A stretch of 14,939 bases of DNA from Prevotellaceae bacterium (GTDB lineage: Bacteria > Bacteroidota > Bacteroidia > Bacteroidales > Bacteroidaceae). Each line of letters begins with the position of its first letter. The first letter of the stretch is position 1. The DNA lies in NCBI GenBank assembly GCA_031262265.1, contig JAISIB010000042.1:1-14939 (forward strand). Reading direction: 5' to 3'. This document shows positions 1 through 7,289 of this stretch, one piece after another. Made by a program: the position numbers and the translations under genes. The notes under the pieces were generated by a model. It ran no database searches. It saw only the letters and a program-made list of their open reading frames with translations, and was not told the DNA's origin.

Positions 1-298
1 CCGCTTGCATTTCTTTGAAGATATTTTGTAGCGACGGCGGCATCTGGACGTGCTCGTTGACGGAGAAACACAAACCGTGCGCCTGCCCCGTGCCATGGTA
101 AGGGTCTTGCCCGATAACGACCACCTTGACCTTGTCGAACGGGCATAAATCGAACGCATTGAATATCAAACCACCCGGAGGAAATGCCGTTTGCCGGAGA
201 TACTCGTCGCGGACGAATTCGGTCAACCGCTCGAAATAGGGTTTGTCAAACTCCGTTTGCAGACGTTGCCGCCAACTTTCTTCAATTCTTACATTCAT
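1..298 (-). CDS. ung: Uracil-DNA glycosylase, family 1 (5' part, cut by window edge)
   Basis: Removes uracil from DNA in the first step of base-excision repair; cytoplasmic. Reading the minus strand from the ATG at 298-296 gives an uninterrupted frame of 99 codons to the window edge, beginning MNVRIEESW and containing PPGGLIFNAFDLCPF followed by VVVIGQDPYHGTGQAHGLCF. GQDPYH is the family-1 UNG catalytic motif (its Asp is the general base) and the spacing matches the family. The normal protein is about 220 residues, so a little over half lies outside the window. A TAnnTTTG promoter element lies 29-36 bases upstream of the start (327-334). The gene is divergent from tRNA-Arg. Identification is secure from the motif. 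Confidence 0.95.
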   Translation of the reverse strand, partial: MNVRIEESWRQRLQTEFDKPYFERLTEFVRDEYLRQTAFPPGGLIFNAFDLCPFDKVKVVVIGQDPYHGTGQAHGLCFSVNEHVQMPPSLQNIFKEMQA

Positions 299-326
299 GG
301 AAACGCGTTGTTATGTTCATCTTCGG

Positions 327-334
327 CAAAGGTA
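327..334 (-). promoter_or_regulatory. Promoter -7 element for ung
   Basis: The minus strand reads TACCTTTG, a match to the Bacteroidetes -7 consensus TAnnTTTG, 29 bases before the ung ATG. No good TTG-type -33 box is seen at the expected spacing. Confidence 0.6.
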
Positions 335-378
335 CGCAAATAATACATGGAACGTTAGGCGAGGTTCGGTATTTTATG

Positions 379-386
379 TACTTTTG
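379..386 (+). promoter_or_regulatory. Promoter -7 element for tRNA-Arg
   Basis: TACTTTTG matches TAnnTTTG and ends 10 bases before the first base of the tRNA, so transcription would start almost at the mature 5' end. The -33 region (TTAG at 355-358) is imperfect. Confidence 0.65.
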
Positions 387-396
387 CACCGCTTTT

Positions 397-469
397 GGCT
401 CCGTAGCTTAGTGAATAGAGCGTCAGATTCCGGTTCTGAAGGTCGAGGGTTTGAATCCCTCCGGGGTCA
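397..469 (+). tRNA. tRNA-Arg (anticodon CCG)
   Basis: A full cloverleaf of 73 nt can be folded by eye. The acceptor stem GGCTCCG pairs with CGGGGTC (two G-U type pairs). The D-arm is GCTT/GAGC, the anticodon stem TCAGA/TCTGA holds the loop TTCCGGT with anticodon CCG, and the T-arm GAGGG/CCCTC has loop TTTGAAT. The discriminator is A at 469. CCA is not encoded, so it must be added after transcription. It decodes CGG. It has its own promoter and lies alone, divergent from ung. Confidence 0.96.
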
Positions 470-520
470 CACGTGGCAGTCGCCGATTTGCTGCAAGCGA
501 TTCGCGGCAAAAAAGAAACA

Positions 521-554
521 GCTCGCAAGGTATAATTCCTTGCGGGCTTTTTTG
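521..554 (+). terminator. Intrinsic terminator of the tRNA-Arg transcript
   Basis: GCTCGCAAGG and CCTTGCGGGC form a 10-bp stem (one T-G pair) around a 7-nt loop, TATAATT, followed directly by six T residues (548-553). It lies 51 bases after the tRNA, so the primary transcript has a short 3' trailer. Confidence 0.9.
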
Positions 555-576
555 TTGTCATAATCAATGTAGCAGC

Positions 577-615
577 CATTTCAATTGTTTGTCTTGTTTG
601 CATTTTCAATTGTTT
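577..615 (+). repeat. Short direct repeat upstream of the 686 gene
   Basis: CATTTCAATTGTTT (577-590) recurs as CATTTTCAATTGTTT (601-615), one inserted T apart, with starts 24 bases apart. The second copy runs into the -33 box of the promoter at 615-647. Repeated AATTGTTT cores of this spacing could be a regulator site or chance in an AT-rich leader. Confidence 0.4.
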
Positions 616-647
616 TTGATGGATTTCAAAGCTTTTTCGTATATTTG
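615..647 (+). promoter_or_regulatory. Promoter for the 686 gene (-33 TTTG, -7 TATATTTG)
   Basis: TTTG at 615-618 and TATATTTG at 640-647 are separated by 21 bases, close to the Bacteroidetes primary-sigma arrangement. The ATG at 686 lies 38 bases after the -7 element. Confidence 0.75.
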
Positions 648-685
648 TAGGGTCTAACAATCCTAAAAGCAAGAAAAGAAAATTC

Positions 686-1096
686 ATGAAAGCACTGCTT
701 CCACCCTTCTGCCGCCCGATGGGCTACATCGTACTGGCCATTGCCGTCTGTTTGCCCTTCTTGATGTACTTCACAGGGCGAATGACCGACGACAACCTGA
801 TGTTCTACAAAGAATGCGCCAAACTGCTACTGATGTTCGGTGCGCTGATGACCCTGCTCGCCTTGTGCAAAGACGAAAGTCATCAGACGGAACAAATACG
901 CATCTGGGCTACTCGTGCAGCCATTCTGCTGACGGTATTCTTCCTGTTCGCACAAATGCTGTATCACTTAACTATCCGCCACGTAGCCTACACAGACGGA
1001 TCTTCGTTCCTTATCTTTCTGATATTGAACATCCTGTGTTTGGAATTCGGAATAGAAAAACTTAAACTAAATCAGCGCAATCGACCTGATTCTTAA
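686..1096 (+). CDS. Hypothetical four-helix inner-membrane protein
   Basis: A 136-residue protein I do not recognise as a named family. It has four hydrophobic segments at about residues 12-30, 44-61, 76-97 and 106-123, short polar loops and a basic C-terminal tail (KLKLNQRNR), so it is an integral inner-membrane protein with no evident catalytic motif. There are four Cys residues (9, 22, 44, 61) in or next to TM1 and TM2 and a fifth at 118 in TM4. The start ATG is supported by the promoter at 615-647; the upstream leader is A-rich with no Shine-Dalgarno, usual for this phylum. The next gene has its own -7 element, so this is probably a one-gene unit. Confidence 0.8.
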   Translation: MKALLPPFCRPMGYIVLAIAVCLPFLMYFTGRMTDDNLMFYKECAKLLLMFGALMTLLALCKDESHQTEQIRIWATRAAILLTVFFLFAQMLYHLTIRHVAYTDGSSFLIFLILNILCLEFGIEKLKLNQRNRPDS

Positions 1097-1106
1097 AGTA
1101 AATACA

Positions 1107-1114
1107 TATCTTTG
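1107..1114 (+). promoter_or_regulatory. Promoter -7 element for the TonB-dependent receptor
   Basis: TATCTTTG matches TAnnTTTG, ends 29 bases before the receptor ATG at 1144, and lies just after the stop of the 686 gene. No clear -33 box. Confidence 0.6.
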
Positions 1115-1143
1115 TCCCTGTTATAAACCTAATCTTATGCATC

Positions 1144-3657
1144 ATGAAATATCAACTTTGTTCGACCGGGCGGTGGCTGTGTTGGCTACTCTTCTGCCTT
1201 ATCACTCCGCCTTTGACTATGATGGCACAGACCGTTACCGTGAGTGGTCGTGTGATAGACATCGAAACACGGAATCCGCTGCCTGACGCCAACGTCTATG
1301 TCCAACAACTGCAAAACGGACAAGCAGCCGATCGGGAAGGCAGATTCAGTTTACGTCTGCCGACAGGAAACATGAGCCTGCGTGTCAGCTTTTCCGGCTA
1401 CACGACACAAACATTGGAACTCACCCTCCGACGAGACACGACCATTCAGGTTCTGTTGCGACAAGACAATCGGTTGCCCGAAGTACAAGTCTTGGCTTCA
1501 CGTCGTAATCTGGGCATACTAAGTAGTCAAATGAGTGCCATTGAGTTGCCGATACGTGAAATTCAGAGACTGCCGACCTTGTTAGGTGAAACAGACATCA
1601 TGAAAGCACTGCAACTACTACCCGGCGTGCAAGCCGTGAGCGACGGCAATGCAGGTATCTACGTGCGTGGAGGCAATTACGACCAGAATCAAATCACTTT
1701 GGACGGCGCCACTATATACAACACCGAGCACCTGAAAGGATTCATATCGGCCATAGACGCCAATATGGTAAGTGCCGTAGCCTTGTACAAGGGAGCTTTC
1801 CCTGCCCGCTACGGATCTCGTTTGTCGAGCGTGGTGGAGATGGATATCAAAGAAGGTGACTACGAGCGTTACCACGGCGGAGCGACGGTCGGGCTGCTAT
1901 CGTCAAGTATTCATGCCGAAGGACCCTTACAAAAAGGGAAGACTTCTTTCAATGTGGCTGCCCGTATGTCCTATTTCGATTTACTCGTGCAACCCGCCCT
2001 TCGGAAAATGTATGATGACACGAGAGCGTTGGAGACGTACGGTAATATGAACTACTATGACGTAAACCTGAAACTGGCGCACAAGTTTTCCGAGAACAAT
2101 CGCCTCACGGCCTTTTTCTATGTAGGTAACGACCGAGTAGATACAGAGCCTACGACGAATACGACGTATGCGGAAAAAAGAGATCCGGAAACGAATCGAC
2201 TACTTTATTCCCATCAGTATGATTCGGAGGAGTACACTACAAATACGTGGGGAAACACACTTGCTACAATCAATTGGTCGTACAAATTAAATGAGAAACT
2301 ATCCATCCGGTCTAACGCGTATTATAGTCGTTATCATTATCATATTACTACGGGTAGTGTCAGAGAACGTACACATCGATATGGCATGACAGACCCTATT
2401 CAAATCGGAAAATTATTCCTAACAGATAATTATACCAAAGAAGATAGCTACATGACAGCCAATTCCGGTATTAGTGAATTGACATTGGCGGCAGACTTTC
2501 ATTACCGTGTACGAGACGCGCATAATCTACGTTGGGGCGTACAGGCTACGACACAAAGTTTTAACCCAACCATTGAAACGCTCAATGAAGCGTATCAGAG
2601 GCAAGATTGGATTAACCCCGACAGTATATGGGAATATAGTGTCATACAAGATACCATTGGTGGTCACAAGCTACGAATGAATTCGATGGCCATATATATA
2701 GAAGACGACATCCCGATTACTTCACGTCTACAAGCCAATGCCGGTTTGCGCTACGCGCTCTACTCTACCGACGGTACCATTTACCAATCGCTCGAACCCC
2801 GCCTCAGTGCCCGCTATTCATTGAATGACAAGCTCTCACTCAAAGCCGGTTTTTCATCCATGCGGCAAGCTATCCATCTGCTGAGTAATACTTATCTGGT
2901 TTCACCCTCAGACATGTGGGTACCCGTTACGAAGAAATTCCCGCTCACCACATCATTACAATGGTCTGCCGGTCTGAGCTACGAACCGAATAACACCTAC
3001 GAACTATCGTTGGAAGGTTACTATAAACAGATAAATAACTTGTACGAATACAAGGAAGGTTCATCATTTATGCAGAGTGCTGCCAATTGGGAAGAGATGA
3101 TAGCCGTTGGTAAGGGATGGTCTTACGGCGTGGAACTATTCGCCCGCAAAAAAATAGGCAAGACTACCGGATGGTTAAGTTACACGTGGTCGAAGTCAAT
3201 GCGATTATTCGATCAACCGGATAACATCATCAATGCCGGCAAAGCATTCTATGCCGCCAATGACTACCGACATAATCTAAGTATTACCATGACCCACCAA
3301 TTAACCAAAGACGCCGAACTATCATGGATATTTCAGTACCATCCCGGCCAACGGCGAACATTGGCATTGGATTACTACTACTCACTCACCCAATACAATA
3401 CTTACATTTTTTGGGACAGCTACAAAGAGCGCAACGGATTCCAACTGCCGGCTTACCACCGCATGGATGTCTCACTAAACTTCTACACTTTTTTCCGTAA
3501 CGGAGCAAAAGGAACTTTTAATATCAGCCTTTATAACCTCTATAACCACAAAAATATTTCGGTAGTATATGCAGCCTATGAAGGTTACGAACCGGTTCTG
3601 AAAGGTATTTGCATATTGCCTCTCATGCCGTCTATTAGTTACACTTATGAATTTTAA
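1144..3657 (+). CDS. TonB-dependent outer-membrane receptor with carboxypeptidase-regulatory-like N-terminal domain
   Basis: Outer-membrane active transporter, 837 residues. Visible order: signal peptide about 1-29 (hydrophobic core LLFCLITPPLT, likely cut near MMAQ); CarboxypepD_reg-like beta-sandwich about 31-107 (VSGRVIDIETRNPLPDANVY and GRFSLRLPTG); a possible TonB-box-like stretch LPEVQVLAS; plug domain about 125-235 (GVQAVSDGNAGIYVRGG, NQITLDGATIYN, GAFPARYGSRLSSVV); then a beta-barrel to the C-terminus, which ends SISYTYEF with a terminal aromatic. The barrel middle (about 2200-2500) is notably AT-richer than its ends. The DUF4249-like lipoprotein follows within 4 bases, and this pairing recurs across Bacteroidetes, suggesting a receptor-lipoprotein complex. 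The substrate is not determinable; the neighbouring GH2 hints at a galactoside, but iron or peptide ligands are not excluded. Confidence 0.93.
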   Translation: MKYQLCSTGRWLCWLLFCLITPPLTMMAQTVTVSGRVIDIETRNPLPDANVYVQQLQNGQAADREGRFSLRLPTGNMSLRVSFSGYTTQTLELTLRRDTTIQVLLRQDNRLPEVQVLASRRNLGILSSQMSAIELPIREIQRLPTLLGETDIMKALQLLPGVQAVSDGNAGIYVRGGNYDQNQITLDGATIYNTEHLKGFISAIDANMVSAVALYKGAFPARYGSRLSSVVEMDIKEGDYERYHGGATVGLLSSSIHAEGPLQKGKTSFNVAARMSYFDLLVQPALRKMYDDTRALETYGNMNYYDVNLKLAHKFSENNRLTAFFYVGNDRVDTEPTTNTTYAEKRDPETNRLLYSHQYDSEEYTTNTWGNTLATINWSYKLNEKLSIRSNAYYSRYHYHITTGSVRERTHRYGMTDPIQIGKLFLTDNYTKEDSYMTANSGISELTLAADFHYRVRDAHNLRWGVQATTQSFNPTIETLNEAYQRQDWINPDSIWEYSVIQDTIGGHKLRMNSMAIYIEDDIPITSRLQANAGLRYALYSTDGTIYQSLEPRLSARYSLNDKLSLKAGFSSMRQAIHLLSNTYLVSPSDMWVPVTKKFPLTTSLQWSAGLSYEPNNTYELSLEGYYKQINNLYEYKEGSSFMQSAANWEEMIAVGKGWSYGVELFARKKIGKTTGWLSYTWSKSMRLFDQPDNIINAGKAFYAANDYRHNLSITMTHQLTKDAELSWIFQYHPGQRRTLALDYYYSLTQYNTYIFWDSYKERNGFQLPAYHRMDVSLNFYTFFRNGAKGTFNISLYNLYNHKNISVVYAAYEGYEPVLKGICILPLMPSISYTYEF

Positions 3658-3661
3658 GACT

Positions 3662-4711
3662 ATGAAACGAATTGTTTTTTCTATCGTAATAGGAGCTTGC
3701 ATATTGATGTCGTGCGAGAAAACACTGACTTTTAGTCACGAAGAATCACGAAACAAATTGGTCATCAATGCGCTGGCTCAACCGGACAGTATGTTCTATC
3801 TACATTTAAGTGGTAGCTTGTTCTACGGCGATTTACGTAGCGATCTCTATAGTACGTTGGATTTCTTAACTATCCGCAAAGCCGACGTCAAGTTGACCGT
3901 CAACGATAAGGATCAGTATACGATGAGATACGTTACTCCGAATAGATTTAGCTACAATAGAAATAGATATGAGACGACCTATCTCAGTAGCTATATCCCC
4001 AAGGCAGGCGACCGCCTGTACATACAGGCACATACGGATGCTTATTCGTCCGACTATGAAGATGTTTGGACTAATGTGACCATACCGAACGCCAGTAAGA
4101 TAAGTATCGTACAAGTAGATACATTCACAGTAGAAACCGGATCCGATCGGTATTTTCAGACTCGTATAAAACTACGTATTACCGATCCTCTCGGACAGCG
4201 CAATGGTTATAGACTTAGAGTCAATAGTAGTGCCGAGCATTATTATTCTTATATCGATGAAAGTTCCGGTGAATTGCAAGAAAAATGGGTGAGTCGTGCT
4301 ACATCTACTTTTAGCTCTTCAGATATAATATTCACACAATCAGAAAACGGTAGCCAACCTATTTTTTCTGATGATTTGTTCGATGGAGAAGCCTATGAAT
4401 TTATTATAGATACGTCCATTGATCAATCCGCATACGGCGATGTATTGATGACACGGAATCCGACGGTAAGCGTCACGTTACAAACCCTAACAGAAGATTA
4501 CTACTTCTATCTGAGAGCATTAGATATTAAACAGCGTACGAATAATACAGATGATCAGGATTATTATCAGTACAGCGTACTAGGACCAACCGAGTCCTCA
4601 GACGAAAGTAAAGACATCTTCGCATCACCTGTCTACATCCCTTCCAACGTAGAGAATGGCTTTGGCATGGTGGGAGCGATGAGTAGCGAAAAGCAGACGG
4701 TAAAGTTTTGA
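3662..4711 (+). CDS. DUF4249-like lipoprotein, partner of the TonB receptor
   Basis: A 349-residue predicted lipoprotein. MKRIVFSIVIGACILMSCEK shows a basic n-region, hydrophobic core and lipobox LMSC, so Cys18 would be lipidated. The following LVINALAQPDSMFYLHLSGS (mature N-terminal strand pair), TDPLGQRNGYRLRV and SSDIIFTQ fit the beta-rich DUF4249 family that travels with TonB receptors; the family call is from memory of its shape, not a search. An in-frame ATG at 3647 would overlap the receptor by 11 bases, but it would place five extra residues before a compact signal peptide, so the start at 3662 (4 bases after the receptor stop) is preferred. Translational coupling is likely. The last codons overlap the GH2 promoter. 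Codon use is AT-rich, especially 4140-4600. The biochemical role is unknown; a surface or periplasmic ligand-capture accessory is inferred. Confidence 0.82.
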   Translation: MKRIVFSIVIGACILMSCEKTLTFSHEESRNKLVINALAQPDSMFYLHLSGSLFYGDLRSDLYSTLDFLTIRKADVKLTVNDKDQYTMRYVTPNRFSYNRNRYETTYLSSYIPKAGDRLYIQAHTDAYSSDYEDVWTNVTIPNASKISIVQVDTFTVETGSDRYFQTRIKLRITDPLGQRNGYRLRVNSSAEHYYSYIDESSGELQEKWVSRATSTFSSSDIIFTQSENGSQPIFSDDLFDGEAYEFIIDTSIDQSAYGDVLMTRNPTVSVTLQTLTEDYYFYLRALDIKQRTNNTDDQDYYQYSVLGPTESSDESKDIFASPVYIPSNVENGFGMVGAMSSEKQTVKF

Positions 4712-4736
4712 ATATGAAACAAACTTCGTATCTTTG
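4707..4736 (+). promoter_or_regulatory. Promoter for the GH2 gene (-33 TTTG, -7 TATCTTTG)
   Basis: TTTG (4707-4710) and TATCTTTG (4729-4736) are separated by 18 bases, a near-ideal Bacteroidetes promoter. It overlaps the stop codon of the lipoprotein gene (4709-4711). Transcription should begin near 4743, which places the ATG at 4762 as first usable start and rules out the ATGs at 4708 and 4714 for this transcript. Confidence 0.8.
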
Positions 4737-4761
4737 GCAACAATTTACAACTTATATACCC

Positions 4762-7188
4762 ATGAGAACAACAATTCTCCTCCTCGCATGCCTGTTGGGA
4801 TGCCAACTAACCGGCGCACAGACCGTGCGCGAACGCATATCGATTAACGACAATTGGAAGTTTGCCTATGGTGATGCTTCCAGTATGCAGAAAGACTTCC
4901 AGCACGGACTGGAATATTTTACGTATTTCGCCAAAGCGGCCGCTTTCAATCGCAGCAAAGCCCCTATCTCGACCGAGTTCGACGACAGCCAATGGCAAAC
5001 GGTGAACCTGCCCCACGATTGGGTAGTCGATCTGCCGTATAGCGGACAAGCCAGTCATAGTCACGGCTATAAGACCGTAGGGTGGCGGTATCCGCAGACA
5101 AGCATCGGCTGGTATCGCAAACGCTTCGAAGTGCCCGAAGAAGACTTCGGGAAGCGTATCTACGTGGAGTACGAAGCCATCTTCCGCAACGCACAACTTT
5201 TCTGCAACGGATTCTACTTGGGTACCGAACCGAGCGGCTACGCATCGCAAGTGTATGACGTCACCGACTACCTGAACTACGGCGGCGAGAACATCCTGAC
5301 CGTGCGCGTGGACGCCACTACCGAAGAGGGGTGGTATTACGAGGGAGCCGGCATCTATCAAAACGTATGGCTACACAAGATGGCTCCCGTACACGTGGCT
5401 CCGTTCGGCACGTACGTCACTACCGACGTATGCGACTGTGGTTCGGCCACAGTGAACGTGGAAACGAAATTATTTAACGACGGTAACGAAAAAACTTCCT
5501 TTCAAATCGTACAACGTCTTATAGACGCCGAAGGTCTGGAAGTGGCTAAGACGAGGCCTACTGACGGAGAGATTGCCGCCAAATCCGGATGGACAGGCCT
5601 GCAACTGTTGCAAGTCAATGCTCCCGAGCTGTGGGACTTGGACTATCCCTATCTCTATACGCTACACACCGATATATATATAGACGGGAAATTGACGGAT
5701 ACGTATCCGACTACCTTTGGTATTCGTACGGCCGTCTTCGACCCCGAACAAGGCTTTCTACTCAATGGGAAACCCGTCAAACTGAAAGGAACGAATCTGC
5801 ACCTCGACCATGCCGGCGTGGGCGTAGCCGTACCGGAAGGACTTTGGGAATACCGTATTCGTCAGTTGAAAGCTATCGGTAGCAATGCGATTCGTTCTTC
5901 TCACAATCCGGCGGCCGTCGCCATGCTTGACCTCTGCGACCGCTTAGGTATGCTCGTCATCGACGAGAACCGTCTGATGGGTACGAACAAAGAACACATC
6001 GACTGGTTGGAGCGCATGATTGTACGCGACCGTAACCATCCGAGTATCATTCTGTGGAGTATCGGCAACGAGGAATGGGCATTGGAAGGCAATGAGATGG
6101 GATTGCGCATCGCTCATTCTATGTCTGCCTACGTGCATCAGATAGACTCCACGCGCCCGACGACGGCCGGCATATCCGGCGGTACGGTCATGTTGGCCGG
6201 AACGGACGTGAAGGGCTATAACTATATCCGTCAGAACAACGTAGACGGCTTCCACCGTCAACATCCCGATTGGAAAGCCTACGGTGCGGAAGAGACGAGC
6301 GGATCCGGTACGCGTGGCGTCTACTTTACCGACCGTCAGAAAGGTTGGATGGCCGCTATCAACCGTGTGCCCGAACGCAATCGCAATCAACGCCAAGCTC
6401 CCAAGATGAACGTTATAGAAACCGGTTGGCAATTCTACGACGAACGTCCGTGGCTGGGTGGATTGTTCTATTGGACGGGGTTCGATTATCGCGGCGAACC
6501 CAACCCGATGTCGTTTCCGGCTACCGGTTCGCAATTCGGAATCCTCGATTACTGCGGCTTCCCGAAAGACGAAGCCTACTACCTAAAATCATGGTGGACA
6601 GACGAACCCGTGCTACATATATTGCCGCATTGGAACCTGAAAGGACACGAAGGAGATACCGTCAGCGTATGGGCATACAGCAACTGCGACGAAGTGGAAC
6701 TGATTGTCAACGGCAAACGTCTCGGAAGACAGTCCATGCCGAAGAACGGACATTTGGAATGGACGGCCGTCTATCAACCCGGTAAGGTAGAAGCCCGCGG
6801 TTACAAGAACGGTAAACGTATCATCCAGACCCGTATCGAAACGACAGGCGAGGCTACCAACATCCGACAGGAGACACACAAGTTCGATGACCTACAAGTG
6901 ATCAACCTCTCGTTATTCGATAAGAAAGGACACGAAGTGCCCGATGCGATGAACGCTATGCAAGTAAGTATCACCGGGGCGGCCACGATACTCGGCTACG
7001 GCAACGGTAATCCGGCCTTCCAAGAGGTGGAACGTCCGGCAGCAGGTAGCAATCCCCGACAGTTGGATATACACGCGTTCAGCGGTAAGGCGCAATTGCT
7101 CATCCGTCCGGATCGCGACGCCACCGAACCGATAGCCGTACACATCACGGGTGAAGGGTTGCAGCCCATTACATTTACGCTGCCGTGA
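4762..7188 (+). CDS. Secreted glycoside hydrolase family 2 (beta-galactosidase type)
   Basis: Retaining exo-glycosidase of 808 residues, exported to periplasm or cell surface. The signal peptide is MRTTILLLACLLGCQLTGAQ; cleavage near GAQ or lipidation at the LLGC lipobox (Cys14) are both possible. Order: GH2 jelly-roll sugar-binding domain about 25-200 (LPHDWVVDLPY, FRNAQLFCNG, GWYYEGAGIYQNVWL); Ig-like domain about 205-320; TIM barrel from about 325 (KLKGTNLHLDHAG, NAIRSSHNP, DENRLMG, RDRNHPSIILWSIGNEEW); C-terminal beta domains from about 605 (VELIVNGKRLG, ATILGYGNGNP). E437 in SIGNE is the predicted acid/base. E510 in GAEETSGSGTRGVY aligns with the GH2 nucleophile. Both are present, so the enzyme should be active. 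The DENRLMG-containing barrel matches the Bacteroidetes beta-galactosidase-like subgroup; beta-glucuronidase or mannosidase activity is less likely but not excluded. Start chosen from the promoter at 4707-4736. A longer frame opens at 4708. Confidence 0.92.
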   Translation: MRTTILLLACLLGCQLTGAQTVRERISINDNWKFAYGDASSMQKDFQHGLEYFTYFAKAAAFNRSKAPISTEFDDSQWQTVNLPHDWVVDLPYSGQASHSHGYKTVGWRYPQTSIGWYRKRFEVPEEDFGKRIYVEYEAIFRNAQLFCNGFYLGTEPSGYASQVYDVTDYLNYGGENILTVRVDATTEEGWYYEGAGIYQNVWLHKMAPVHVAPFGTYVTTDVCDCGSATVNVETKLFNDGNEKTSFQIVQRLIDAEGLEVAKTRPTDGEIAAKSGWTGLQLLQVNAPELWDLDYPYLYTLHTDIYIDGKLTDTYPTTFGIRTAVFDPEQGFLLNGKPVKLKGTNLHLDHAGVGVAVPEGLWEYRIRQLKAIGSNAIRSSHNPAAVAMLDLCDRLGMLVIDENRLMGTNKEHIDWLERMIVRDRNHPSIILWSIGNEEWALEGNEMGLRIAHSMSAYVHQIDSTRPTTAGISGGTVMLAGTDVKGYNYIRQNNVDGFHRQHPDWKAYGAEETSGSGTRGVYFTDRQKGWMAAINRVPERNRNQRQAPKMNVIETGWQFYDERPWLGGLFYWTGFDYRGEPNPMSFPATGSQFGILDYCGFPKDEAYYLKSWWTDEPVLHILPHWNLKGHEGDTVSVWAYSNCDEVELIVNGKRLGRQSMPKNGHLEWTAVYQPGKVEARGYKNGKRIIQTRIETTGEATNIRQETHKFDDLQVINLSLFDKKGHEVPDAMNAMQVSITGAATILGYGNGNPAFQEVERPAAGSNPRQLDIHAFSGKAQLLIRPDRDATEPIAVHITGEGLQPITFTLP

Positions 7189-7252
7189 GGATAGCTCTAA
7201 GGGTATACAATCGTTAAAAACACTCCGCTCAGGGGTTAAAAAGTAGGGAATA

Positions 7253-7284
7253 TTTGTCGTTTCGGCATATACTCCCTATTTTTG
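7253..7284 (+). promoter_or_regulatory. Strong promoter for the 7290-7475 RNA (-33 TTTG, -7 TATTTTTG)
   Basis: TTTG at 7253-7256 and TATTTTTG at 7277-7284 have a 20-base spacer. No protein frame opens downstream on this strand before the converging mlaF gene. The -7 element ends 5 bases before the 5' side of a 16-bp stem, so the transcript should start almost exactly at the base of that stem. Confidence 0.75.
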
Positions 7285-7289
7285 TCACA

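Noticed and set aside
184..687. Open frames of 68-110 codons overlapping ung, the tRNA and its terminator
   Set aside because: They run through the tRNA and the intrinsic terminator, and their peptides show no protein-like features.
3647..3661. Upstream ATG for the DUF4249-like lipoprotein
   Set aside because: It overlaps the receptor gene and only adds MNFKT before a complete lipoprotein signal that starts at 3662.
4807..6785. Several 90-196 codon open frames on both strands inside the GH2 gene (for example 4807-5361 minus, 5944-6534 minus, 6270-6785 plus)
   Set aside because: They are shadows of a high-GC gene with intact domains and catalytic residues in the main frame; none has a recognisable motif or promoter.
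7189..7276. A terminator for the GH2 gene
   Set aside because: Only a weak CTCC/GGGG pairing around 7233-7246 followed by A-rich sequence; no T-run, so no intrinsic terminator can be supported.
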